A stretch of 18,326 bases of DNA from Acephala macrosclerotiorum (GCA_014904845.1 MU119792.1:722-19047), one strand, 5' to 3'. Numbered from the stretch's first letter, positions 10,472 through 18,326 are shown. Notes: generated by a model from the letters alone, not told the origin. Numbers and translations are program-made.

Positions 10472-10700
10472 TATCGATTCAATCATGTGATCGCTTAAGC
10501 GATCGATTAAATGATCTTAACTATGATCTCTATTGCCCTTGGCAACAATTGCCCTAGCGTCCATTCTTTAATCTTACGTCCACTTTATTTAATTATATAA
10601 ATAGAAAAATGCCCCTTCTAAGAAAAAGCAAATAAAATTGAATTATTGACATTAGACTAAGATTTTAGTACTTCGTGATTTGTTCTCGAACGTTTTAACA
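10472..10700 (+). repeat. 3' LTR of copia element (229 bp)
   Basis: Same length as the 5' LTR and gap-free against it. It begins TATCGA where the 5' copy has TGTCGG (two G-to-A changes in this copy) and ends TTTTAACA. It keeps C and G at about 44 sites where the 5' copy has T or A, so it is close to the ancestral LTR. The short stretch taattatataaata at about 10,590 is a possible TATA-type signal, present in both LTRs. Confidence 0.92.
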
Positions 10701-10705
10701 ATAGT
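10701..10705. repeat. Target-site duplication, right copy (atagt)
   Basis: Directly after the 3' LTR; pairs with ataat at 4385-4389, differing by one G/A transition. Confidence 0.75.
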
Positions 10706-12856
10706 CGAACTCTCTATTCATAGATTATAATTTCAATTTATATTTATATTATATACATTTATTTACTTTCGTAATAAATAATAATTTATAAAAATTTCGT
10801 ATAATCGTAATTTAATATCGATATATTATTCGATCGATTAATTCGAAATTATAAAATATAAATATAATCGAAATAAAAAATAAAAAATAATATCGATTTA
10901 ATACAATATTTAAAATTAAATAATAAATATAATAATTTAATTAATTATTTAATCGAGTTTTTTATAAAATAATATTATTTTATATAATAAACGTAAACTC
11001 GAATTAATTATTTAAAAATACGAATTTTTTTATAATTAATTTTTTTAAATTATTAAAAAATAATAAAATCTTTTTATAATTCGATAATTTTTAATAATAT
11101 TCGATCGATATTTTTAATACTTTTTATAATTAATTTATTAATATTTTTAATTTATTATATTTCGTTTTTTTTTAATAAAATTTTATTAATTCGTAATTAA
11201 AAATAATTATTAATTAATATTAATATTATTTAAAAATATTATATTATTAATAAATAATTTAAATATATATAAAACTTTTTTTTAAATTTTAATATACGTA
11301 TTAATTTATAATTAATTAAAATTATTTAAAAAACGAAATTCGAAATATAAAATTTTTATTTCGAAAATAAAAATAAAATAATATTAATTATATACGATTT
11401 CGAATCGCACGTAAATATTATATAATATTTATTTCGATAAATTAAATCGTTTATTATTAAAAATATTAATATTAATTTTTAAATCGAATAAATAATTAAT
11501 TTCTAATAATTTTATTAAAAAATATTTCGTTTATAAATAAAATAAAATATTATTTAATTTAAATATTAATATATTTATAATTACATTTAATATATATTTA
11601 ATATATAATAATTTGTATTAAATTTTTATTATATTATTTTATTTTTTAAAATAATTTAAAATATAAAATTTTAAAAAATATTTTAAATATATTTAAAATT
11701 TAAAAAAATTAAAAAAATTAAAAAAAATATAATTTTTTTAAAATAAAATAATTTTAAATATTTAATTTATTATAATTTTATTAATAATAATAATTATTAT
11801 AAAATAATAAAAATAATTATTATTTAAAATTAAAATCGTTTTTTTAAATTTTAATTTAATATAATTAATATAAAAAATAAAAATAATTATTATATTATAA
11901 ATTTACGTAATATTTATATAATAAAAACGTTTTATACGATAAAAATAACGTATATTATATATAATTAAACTAGTATATAATTTAAATATAATTTATAATT
12001 ATATTATATAAAATTAAAAAAACGTTAATTTATTTATAATTTTTATTATAAAAATATTAAATATTTTTTTATATTTAAATTTTTATAAAATTAAAATTAA
12101 ATCGAGATTTTTTATTATTTTTAAATAATAAACAAATTAATTTTTCGAGTGAAAATAAATTTGTATTAATAATCGAATTTATATATTAATAATTATAAAA
12201 TTTAATTAAAATCGAAATTGTATTCGAAATTATATATAATTTTATATAAAATTAAATTCAAAAAATTTATTTTTTCAATGAAAATATAAAATAAAATAAA
12301 GAATAAAATAAAAAATATTATTATAAATTATCGAATAATAATATATTCGAAATTTCAAAAAATTCGAATTTTATTTAAATTAATATTATAACCAATATAT
12401 ATATAATATATTATATAATTAAAATATATAATTTTCAAAAAATTAAAAAATTAATATTTTCGAAAAATAAATAAAATATTGTTTTTATATTAAATTATAA
12501 TAATAATTATTTTTTTTTTAATTTTTTATTGAAAATTTTTAAATATTTATTTTTTATTAAAAATAATTATAATTTATTATATATTATATAATTAAAATAT
12601 ATAATTTTTAAAAAATAATTAAATTTTTATTTTTATTTTATTATATTATAATAATAATTAAATAAAACAATAAATTTATATATTAATATTTTAAATATTA
12701 ATTTAATTACGTATTACGAATTATATAATTTATAATAATATTTTTTAAATAATTATAATTAAAAATATAAATATAATTTAATTATATTATATTTAAAAAT
12801 AATTAATTATTATATAAATTAATAAAATTTTAATTTTTTTTAATTTAATTTAATTA

Positions 12857-12896
<40 letters not shown>

Positions 12897-12982
12897 TTAA
12901 TATATTTATAATTTAATATTTAAAATAAAAAATTAAAAAATATTATTATAATTTAATTTAAAAAAAAAAGATATTTTAATTA
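10706..12982. other. AT-saturated stretch; no gene seen
   Basis: About 2.3 kb of nearly pure A/T with CpG survivors, as mutated as 868-3002. No frame, repeat pair or terminal structure can be followed. It probably consists of older RIP-erased repeats next to the gene island. It contains a TAA microsatellite at 12865-12896 and many short A and T runs. Confidence 0.5.
12865..12896. repeat. (TAA)n microsatellite
   Basis: Ten uninterrupted TAA units plus two bases, within AT-saturated sequence. It could be simple slippage in AT-rich DNA. Confidence 0.9.
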
Positions 12983-13006
12983 TTTTTCGATTTTTCGATT
13001 TTTCGA
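12983..13006. repeat. Three tandem copies of tttttcga at the block boundary
   Basis: Exact 8-bp unit repeated three times at the point where AT-saturated DNA gives way to GC-balanced DNA. Confidence 0.85.
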
Positions 13007-13231
13007 AAGTTGTATACCTCGACCACATAGTGTGCCGTAATGTGGTGGCTGATGTTGCTGAGTTGGCGGTGAGGCTGCCAGCAAGGCAGATCCGACATGC
13101 TCACCCGACTCTGTGCTTCTTCGTAATTTCCACTCGAGTATTTTCTTTAAGTTGGGCAACTTGACCTTATCTCATCAACATCGTTCACAGCTCACACGGC
13201 CACTGTTGAATACATTCTTCTCTCATTGGCG

Positions 13232-13348
13232 ATGAACATCTACAGCCTTGTTCTCCTCTGTTCTCAAGTACCCATGATCCCAAAAAATAATGGCTGTGCC
13301 ATTTGGATTTTCAGTTTGCGACATTATCGCTGGAATTGGGGTCATTAA
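13232..13348 (+). other. Possible upstream ORF overlapping the start of the next gene
   Basis: An ATG 58 bases before the proposed start at 13290 opens a 38-codon frame that ends at TAA 13346-13348, inside the main coding region and out of frame with it. If the transcript starts upstream of 13,232, scanning ribosomes would meet this ATG first, which would lower translation of the main protein. The upstream region is pyrimidine-rich and has an inverted CCAAT (attgg) at 13225-13229. Without the transcription start this is only a possibility. Confidence 0.3.
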
Positions 13349-15012
13349 AACAGCTATGGGAGCGCTCAGGTCAACCGGCGGAGCTGCTGTTCAATACCAA
13401 TCACTGCTCACGTCTCTCGACATCCTCTCGGATTGCTTCGCAGATATCGAAGAAACATACGCTGATCAAACTGGTGATGATCGACGACACCTTGCTATAT
13501 TCCGTGAGATCGTACGCTGCAAGTTGTGTATTGACAGGTTCCACCAGCGGTTCACGAAATATGAAGTTCTCAAAGCGAATGAGCATGCACTTGAATGGCG
13601 CCAACAGCTTAGGCGGTCTATGAAGAAAGTTCAATGGGCCGTCTTTGACAAAGGAGAGATTGAGCGATTCAACCAGGAGCTCCATGAACGTATCGACTCA
13701 GTGAAATTTTTGCTTCTCTCTTTCCAAGTGTAAGGATCTCCACTAACAATGCAAGGGCATGTTAGGTGTATTAACCTGATGCTAGGCATCGAGCCGAAAT
13801 CGAAAGGAAAGCGCAACAGATGTATCGCGAAAGAATGCTCGGAACAGAACAACTTCTGTCGGACATCTCAACATCGAATCAAGACTACTTCGAACAGCAA
13901 AAGATTTGGATTGATGAAATTAAAATGTCTCAGGATGTGTTGCTCCAGACTTCTGGCTCACAGGCAGTGCAGACTCAAGATATGCTGAGGATGTTACAGG
14001 AGATGCATCAACGACTTTCCAAGTAAGATATTGAGCACATTGAACGACACAATACGTACCTGTGAGCTGATATTTGATAACAGCAGCTGCTTATCACTCG
14101 AGCACGTATCGCTGGTCATCGATCCAAAGCAGCTTTTCGAAAAAAGCCACGAGCTTCATCGACAGAGGGACCGAGAATATTCGAGGCGTTTCGAAATGCT
14201 ATTGGAGAAGATACAGATACAGGCTACAGTTCCACCTCAAGTGTTGTTTCAGGCGCCCGTCACCTTCTTAGATGCTTTGGGCAGGCTTGCTCCCATACAA
14301 TTGGATTTTATCACTTCAGCAGAGGTACTCCTCAACACATGGCATTTTCTATCTGCCGGACAACACTGACTTCTCTAGGCATTCATCGCAGTCATCAAAA
14401 TCCGGTTCCGCAATATCGGCTTAAAGAAGATCGAGCAAGAGGAGTATCTACTTTCAGACCCGCACCGAAAACGAAAGTTAGACCTGAAGTTACCGTGGGA
14501 GACAGTTATGACACCTGGACAACGAGTTGAGATGAGTATGATTTTCTCAAAAGAGGAGATGCAGACGACGTGCCCAACTTGTAGGAAAGAAAACGTAGGG
14601 CCCAAAGATTCAGAAATAGCGTGGTGAGTTTCACAGTTTCGCGCGAGAGTGTAGATTTTGACTCCTTCAAAGTGATCGTTGTGGGCAGGTGTATCAGCGC
14701 GAGTTCACAAGTTCCGAAGTTTCTACAAATCTCGCCAGGGAGGGCATAGTATCAACCCAGCGAGGTCGCATTGTGGCCAAATATGCCGAAAGTGACCTTC
14801 TAGGGACTCGAATTTCCGATCCCCGGAGAGTTTATATCATTTATTTCCAGAAAACAAATTGCGGGTGGGAAGTAAACTCTGATATTTACGGCGAAACTTG
14901 TTTCGAATGTGGGCATGCTAAATGCATATGTTGCTATGTCTACTATGGCGACGACATCCCTGGGGGTTTAAGATCGATGGATCGTTGGTGGAAGTGCTGT
15001 GGCGGTTGTTGA
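13290..15012 (+). CDS. Ubiquitin-like-domain protein with zinc-ribbon-like cysteine clusters (5 exons)
   Basis: My model joins 13290-13729, 13786-14022, 14084-14324, 14379-14623 and 14673-15012, giving 500 aa. The introns (56, 61, 54 and 49 bp) have GT-AG ends and CTAAC/CTGAC-like branch sites. Residues 1-145 (MAVPFGFSVCDIIAGIGVIK...) resemble the N-terminal region of fungal STAND-like and ubiquitin-like-domain proteins. Residues 100-240 are charged and helical, probably coiled coil. Residues ~275-365 (VTFLDALGR...IRFRNIGLKKIE...PGQRVEMSMIF) match the ubiquitin-like domain common in filamentous ascomycetes. C371-x2-C374 and C388-x2-C391 form a zinc ribbon. A second cluster (C451, C464-x2-C467-GH-x2-C472-x-C474-C475) lies near the end. 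The last 3' splice site was chosen because it restores CDRCGQVYQRE. Exon 3 could start 3 bases later, and a further intron (14966-15022) would change the tail. Function unknown; possibly signalling or self-recognition. Confidence 0.72.
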
Positions 15013-15209
15013 TAATTGAAAGGACTGGTGATGCAAATGACGACGGGTCACGTCGATATGCTGAGTTTGAAGGATACTGGAGGGAACAAAGACTTTCAAA
15101 AGAATGTGTAGTGTGGTTTTATGGACTTCCTAGTATATGAGTTGGTCCGTCTTGCAGCTTTTCGATGAGTTGGAAACCGGACCCTGAATCGAATTGAACA
15201 ACGTAGTGT
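15013..15209. other. Probable 3' UTR and intergenic sequence
   Basis: GC-balanced sequence after the stop of the ubiquitin-like-domain gene. If the alternative intron 14966-15022 is used, coding would continue to a TAG near 15,110. Another frame reads GDANDDGSRRYAEFEGYWRE and is also protein-like, but I cannot connect it by a convincing splice site. Confidence 0.35.
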
Positions 15210-15272
15210 TACGGTACCGTAGGCGTTACGGCACCATATGGAGCACGGTATCGTAATTGGTACGGCACCGTA
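15210..15272. repeat. Four palindromic 12-mers at exact 17-bp spacing
   Basis: Units start at 15210, 15227, 15244 and 15261: tacggtaccgta, tacggcaccata, cacggtatcgta, tacggcaccgta. The first is a perfect palindrome; the others deviate only by transitions. The 5-bp spacers (ggcgt, tggag, attgg) are not conserved. A partial further match (tatggtacgt) lies at about 15284 but off the 17-bp register. Conserved palindromic cores with variable spacers suggest either a set of dimer-binding sites or a decayed minisatellite. It lies 3' of the ubiquitin-like-domain gene and 5' of the orphan reading frame. Confidence 0.85.
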
Positions 15273-15516
15273 CATGATTTTAGTATGGTACGTCATGGAC
15301 AGAGGCTTTTCTCTTGTTGCACATCGCAAGAATCGGTCCAAAAGCCTGTTCTTCAAACCTGCAATCAACATCTTTCCCCAATGTATGGCGACCGCTCACC
15401 AGACGGCGAACATTCACCACACAGTGAACAGTCACCATCCGCCCCTTGTGTTGGTCCCTTCAAAGAACGAAAGAATGGTTTTCGGCAGACTCGTCGTTGC
15501 TGGGTTTCGCAAGTGA
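15273..15516. other. Intergenic sequence, no supported gene
   Basis: GC-balanced sequence. Two plus-strand frames stay open through it, but neither has a recognisable domain and both are rich in His, Ser, Arg and Pro. A short internal repetition around 15,390-15,445 (caccagacggcgaacattcac / cacacagtgaacagtcacc) is visible. It could contain an upstream exon of the frame that ends at 15705. Confidence 0.3.
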
Positions 15517-15705
15517 AGACTCGAACGATGGGACGGCGCAACAGCAGACACTATCGCGATGGCGAAGGAAATGAGGTTGAAAGATGGGTTTGGGCTGCAT
15601 TCAATGTTGTTAAAAGTCGCGCGACATGCTATTCGTTCATTCGTTCTAGGTCTGGACAGGGCTGCTGGTGAGCTCGTAAACCAGCTCCCACCATGCCTGC
15701 TCTAA
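15517..15705 (+). CDS. Orphan reading frame, possibly a terminal exon or small gene
   Basis: Open from just after a TGA at 15514-15516 to TAA at 15703-15705. The translation includes RLERWDGATADTIAMAKEM, then LKDGFGLHSMLLKVARHAIR and SFVLGLDRAAGELVNQLPP, an amphipathic helical pattern that reads like real protein. The first Met (ATG 15559) would give 48 aa; alternatively it is the last exon of a gene whose earlier exons I cannot place. The family is not recognised. GC content is normal and no stop interrupts it. Length alone does not exclude chance. Confidence 0.35.
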   Translation, partial: RLERWDGATADTIAMAKEMRLKDGFGLHSMLLKVARHAIRSFVLGLDRAAGELVNQLPPCLL

Positions 15706-15926
15706 GCACTTTTAGCCTTACAGAGATCACGAAGTTGAGAATTGTTTCATCCGTGAGTCCACTAAGGCGGCTTTTCCCGGCTCGCGTTGCAGCCGCTCCC
15801 GAATTCAGTTTTCAAATGTGAGACCTCTGTTTTCCGGGGTAAGGCTTAGTTCCACTGATCCGTGCGTTGGGCTGCCAGCCCGGTCGAATTGTGGGGAGAA
15901 GATTCGTTTCATGATACAGTAAGGAC
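15706..15926. other. Intergenic sequence
   Basis: GC-balanced. A 43-codon frame with a good initiation context (ccaccATGcc) starts at 15692 and overlaps the end of the previous frame; it has no recognised motif. A gtgagt...gcag segment at about 15,753-15,793 has intron-like ends but no clear flanking exons. Confidence 0.3.
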
Positions 15927-15975
15927 CAGTCATTGAGGAGAAACCAGTCACCCAGATGTAAACCAGTCGCCTACA
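15927..15975. repeat. Three degenerate ccagtc-type units
   Basis: The motif ccagtc occurs three times, each followed by cattgag, acccag or gcctac, at about 20-bp intervals. The same unit type forms the larger array at 17,035-17,400, on the other side of the small AT block. Confidence 0.65.
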
Positions 15976-16008
15976 GAGGTGTCAAGATTTGATGATATTG
16001 ATGATTAT

Positions 16009-16057
16009 AGTTGTTATTGATGATATTGATGATAATGGTTCTCAGAGAGAGAGAGAA
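16009..16057. repeat. GAT-rich and GA microsatellite
   Basis: Interrupted tgatgatattgatga units followed by a run of seven GA at about 16,043-16,057. It directly precedes the 48-bp direct repeat. Confidence 0.7.
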
Positions 16058-16060
16058 ATC

Positions 16061-16108
16061 TTTTAAAACTTCGCAATACTGACTCAGCACTAAATCACAT
16101 GATTTCTA
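16061..16108. repeat. 48-bp direct repeat, left copy
   Basis: Aligns without gaps to 16968-17015. Shared core: actaaatcacatgatttcta. Of the differences, three have C or G here and T or A in the right copy, and one (t versus c) is reversed. It brackets an AT block. Confidence 0.85.
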
Positions 16109-16967
16109 CCACGCCCTCTTACTGAGCACAGTGTTCAAAATGTTCCAAATGAGAGTATATTCTCAAAAAATCAAATCAAGTAATTAAATATTTAAAATGT
16201 TCGATATTTAATTTAAATTTTATTAAATTTTCGTACGTTTATATTTTTTCGTAAAAATTCGATTTTTAATATAATATAAAAAATATTTAATATATTATAT
16301 ATATATATTTAATTTAAAAAATAAAAAAAATTTATTTTATATATTATATTTAATTTTATTATAAGTTTTAAAATTAATTTTAAAATTAAAAATTTAAATA
16401 AAATTTATAAATATAATATTATAAATATAAAAATTTAATTATTTTTAATTAATTTTATTTATAAATATTTTTAAATATTTTAATTTTTAATTTTTAATTT
16501 TTAATTAAAAAATTAATATAAATTAAAAATAAATATTAATATTAAATATTATTAATAAATTAAAAATAAATATTATTAATAAATTAAAAAAAATTTAAAA
16601 TTAAATTTGAATTTTTTTTAAATAAATAAATAATATTATTATTTTAATTTAATTTAATTATAAAATTTAAATTTTATAAAAAAAAAATTTAAATAATTTA
16701 AATATTATAATCGTTTTATTTTTAAAAAAATTATAACAATCTAAAATATAATTTTAATAAATTTTTTAAAAAATTAATAATTATTTTTAATAAATATAAT
16801 AACGTTTTTTTATTTAATATAATTAAAAAATTAATAAATTAATAAAAATATTAAAAACAACAATAATAATAATAAAAATAAATAATATTTTAATAATTTT
16901 ATTAATAAAAATAATAAAAATATTAATTTAATAATATTAATAATAATAATTGTCAAAGAATTTTTTT
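16109..16967. other. Small AT block between the 48-bp repeats; no gene seen
   Basis: About 70 bp of normal sequence after the left repeat, including the palindrome-like gagagtatattctc, and then nearly pure A/T from ~16,180 with rare CpG. The composition is that of the large RIP block. Bracketing by direct repeats suggests a short repetitive element with repeated ends, or a duplication, that RIP has since mutated. No frame can be followed. Confidence 0.5.
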
Positions 16968-17015
16968 TTTTAAAACCTCGCAATATTAACTCAGTACTAA
17001 ATCACATGATTTCTA
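16968..17015. repeat. 48-bp direct repeat, right copy
   Basis: Partner of 16061-16108. It is followed within 20 bp by the ccagtc-type array. Confidence 0.85.
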
Positions 17016-17034
17016 ACAAGAGGAGACCCAAGTA

Positions 17035-17400
17035 AAAAGTCTACGGAGTCTACGGGGAGACCAATCACCAGGTGCAGACCAATCTCCCCATGCGACTGGT
17101 CTCCTTTTGATGACCAGTCTTGCCTGGGTAACTAGTCTTCCCAGGTGCAGACTAGTCACCCAGGCGAAGATTTGGCGGGAGAACAGTCGCTCAATGGAGA
17201 CTAGTTGCTCAGTGGAAACTGCGGGGAGACTTTTGGCGACTGGTCTTGCTTGGGCGTTTGGTCTCCCCGTGTGTATGAGGGGTCGCCCAGGTAAGACCAG
17301 CCAGGATAAGAACCAGGCGAGACCAATCAAGGGAGACAAGGTGGAGAAATCGCGAGAACAGTCGCCGAGGTGGAGACCAGTCTTCATGACATCAGATGAC
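17035..17400. repeat. Degenerate ~18-bp minisatellite (agaccagtc...ccaggtg)
   Basis: About twenty imperfect units, with spacing varying between about 11 and 20 bp. The consensus is roughly agaccagtctcccaggtg; variants include agaccaatcaccaggtgc, actagtcttcccaggtgc and agactagtcacccaggcg, and some units appear inverted (gactggtctcc). The composition is GC-rich, in contrast to the adjacent AT block. Open frames on both strands across it (17,107-17,631 plus; 17,462-17,013 minus) are repeat translations (recurring RP, TS, LVT and WVTS-type strings), and I do not count them as genes. Confidence 0.8.
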
Positions 17401-17597
17401 AGGGGTCCACGGCGCACGAGCTGGAGGCTCTTGAATGGGACGAAGGACTCCATTACCAACAAGAAACTGGAAACTGGAAATGGTACCGCAGCTTTAAGAT
17501 CTTCAGCTCTAGGAGTTCAAGTTAAAAAGAACGTTGAGATTGGATATGCTATTCACTGCAGCGGCAAAGAAAACACTCAGAGGCTTTCAATCGGGAA

Positions 17598-17915
17598 GAT
17601 AAAATGTGGATTAAAGGCCACATGCATCTGAATTTAATGCTCTATCAAGTGGCGCATAGGTCTCAACAACATCTTCACGCAAGATGAAGTGCACTTAGAA
17701 TCAAAAGGGAGCTATTAGCAAGGATCAAGGAATAAAGAACAGCTAGGACTTAGGACATTAATTGGACGTATAACTAAAAGGGCACAATATTGGATGACAC
17801 TAAAGCCAACGATCAAGGGGGTGAAGGATGGCGAGGATCTAAGGCAGGCATAGGAAGAGTGAACAGAAGTTTCAAGATTAGTAGACGATCACCTTCAAGA
17901 CTTTTCATGAAACTT
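17598..17915 (+). pseudogene. Possible old coding remnant
   Basis: One plus frame (codons starting at 17598) reads KMWIKGHMHLNLMLYQV, then RIKRELLARIKE, then DDTKANDQGGEGW and RVNRSFKISRRS. It is interrupted by TGA, TAA, TAG and TAA, each of which could come from CGA, CAA or CAG by C-to-T. The frame one base further also looks partly protein-like, so this may be chance. No family is recognised. Confidence 0.2.
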
Positions 17916-17929
17916 TTAATTCAATTTGA

Positions 17930-18270
17930 ATTTTATACGCTTGTCAATGTTTTAGTGATTCGAAATCATTTTTAAAGTTTAGTTTTCTTGAGTAGTAACG
18001 ACTTGTTACAGTATTCATTAAACATTGTTTATTTTCGAATTATTTAATACTTTGAAAATTTTTTGGTCGATATATTCGACTTTTTTTTCTTTTTACGCTT
18101 TTTGTAAATAAAACAAATATTTTTTATATCGATTTATTACTATTTTTATTTTTATTATTAGTATTTTAAAGATTATTTTTAAATATTATTATTTATTTTT
18201 TTTAGTTTTTTTATTAGTTTTATTAATTGATTTTAGTATTTTTTCGATTTATAGTTTTTATATTACGATT

Positions 18271-18271
<1 letters not shown>
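17930..18271. other. RIP-like AT-rich tail
   Basis: Composition shifts again to A/T with C mainly in CpG (tcga, acga). No gene is seen. It probably marks the edge of another repeat block to the right. Confidence 0.5.

Positions 18272-18326
<55 letters not shown>
18272..18326. repeat. Run of 55 T at the window edge
   Basis: An uninterrupted T run to the last base. It could be the poly(A) tail of a minus-strand retroelement that continues to the right, a simple homopolymer, or an assembly edge; the window does not decide. Confidence 0.9.

Larger units (their letters stand above)
4390..10700 (+). mobile_element. Ty1/copia-type LTR retrotransposon, complete but inactivated by RIP
   Basis: A 6,311-bp element with 229-bp LTRs, a 5-bp target duplication (ataat/atagt) and an interior that still follows a single gag-pol frame in the order Gag, protease, integrase, reverse transcriptase, RNase H. 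Integrase before reverse transcriptase is the diagnostic copia (Pseudoviridae-like) order; Gypsy elements have the reverse. The residual motifs match copia polyproteins common in ascomycete genomes. A purine run at 10455-10464 shortly before the 3' LTR may be the polypurine tract, although 7 bases separate them. Mutation load is heavy over the 5' two thirds and light over the last ~500 bp. It cannot encode a working protein. Confidence 0.92.
472..13006. other. AT-rich, RIP-mutated block
   Basis: Base composition changes sharply at about 472 and again at about 13,007. Inside, long stretches are almost only A and T, and most remaining C and G form CpG (tcga, acga and acgt occur throughout). This fits RIP, the premeiotic C-to-T mutation of repeated DNA in Pezizomycotina, which prefers CpA and largely spares CpG. 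Support from within the block: the two LTRs of the copia element differ only by transitions. Less mutated islands remain at about 605-830, 3500-3850, 4340-4420 and 10,200-10,720. Six-frame translations here are biased to K, N, I, F, Y and L; only those that follow the copia frame have meaning. Confidence 0.9.

Noticed and set aside
472..12982. Mitochondrial DNA insertion or centromere as the cause of the AT richness
   Set aside because: The transition-only LTR divergence and CpG survivors identify RIP; no mitochondrial genes or tRNAs were seen. A centromeric location cannot be tested here.
13303..13852. Other open frames overlapping exon 1 on both strands
   Set aside because: Shadows of the spliced gene; they lack domain matches and clash with the exon model.
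15210..15272. CRISPR-like array
   Set aside because: Repeats of 12 bp with 5-bp spacers are far too short, and the genome is eukaryotic.
15096..15371. 91-codon minus-strand open frame
   Set aside because: It covers the palindromic array and has no protein-like pattern or domain.
15238..15671. Two plus-strand open frames of 92 and 128 codons
   Set aside because: No recognisable domain; one begins inside the palindromic array. They may contain an exon, but nothing supports them as whole genes.
17013..17631. 149- and 174-codon open frames on opposite strands
   Set aside because: Mostly translations of the ~18-bp minisatellite; both strands stay open because the repeat lacks stops.
18272..18326. 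Poly-T as a transcription terminator
   Set aside because: No RNA polymerase III gene precedes it and the run is far longer than such a signal.

Overview
The window looks like nuclear DNA of a filamentous ascomycete (Pezizomycotina) whose genome is split into GC-balanced gene islands and AT-rich blocks made by repeat-induced point mutation (RIP). Three things point there. Repeat copies differ almost only by C/T and G/A transitions. The C residues left in the AT blocks sit almost always in CpG. The gene island carries a gene with short (49-61 bp) GT-AG introns and a domain layout familiar from fungi. I cannot name the species.

Layout. 1-340: edge of a gene island, with a 16-bp tandem repeat and a minus-strand exon that runs off the left end. 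About 472-13,000: one AT block. It holds (a) a pair of direct repeats (605-867 and 3003-3233) around 2.1 kb of featureless AT sequence, (b) a full-length RIP-killed Ty1/copia-type LTR retrotransposon at 4390-10700, with 229-bp LTRs, a 5-bp target duplication and a gag-pol reading frame that can still be followed, and (c) 2.3 kb of saturated AT sequence. 13,007-16,060: gene island with a five-exon gene (ubiquitin-like domain plus cysteine clusters, 500 aa in my model), a 17-bp-period palindromic array and a short orphan reading frame. 16,109-16,967: a second, small AT block bracketed by 48-bp direct repeats. 17,035-17,400: a degenerate ~18-bp minisatellite, with a few related units also at 15,927-15,975. 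17,598-17,915: possible old gene remnant. From ~17,930: RIP-like AT sequence ending in a run of 55 T at the window edge.

Function. Only the ubiquitin-like-domain gene looks intact. The copia element is dead: it has many in-frame stops, and the three residues I align to the integrase catalytic triad are all changed by G-to-A. I see no operon, CRISPR array, rRNA or tRNA, and no convincing multi-gene system. The most unusual items are the regular 17-bp palindromic array, the 16-bp repeat that is open in all three minus-strand frames, and the uneven RIP load along a single element.
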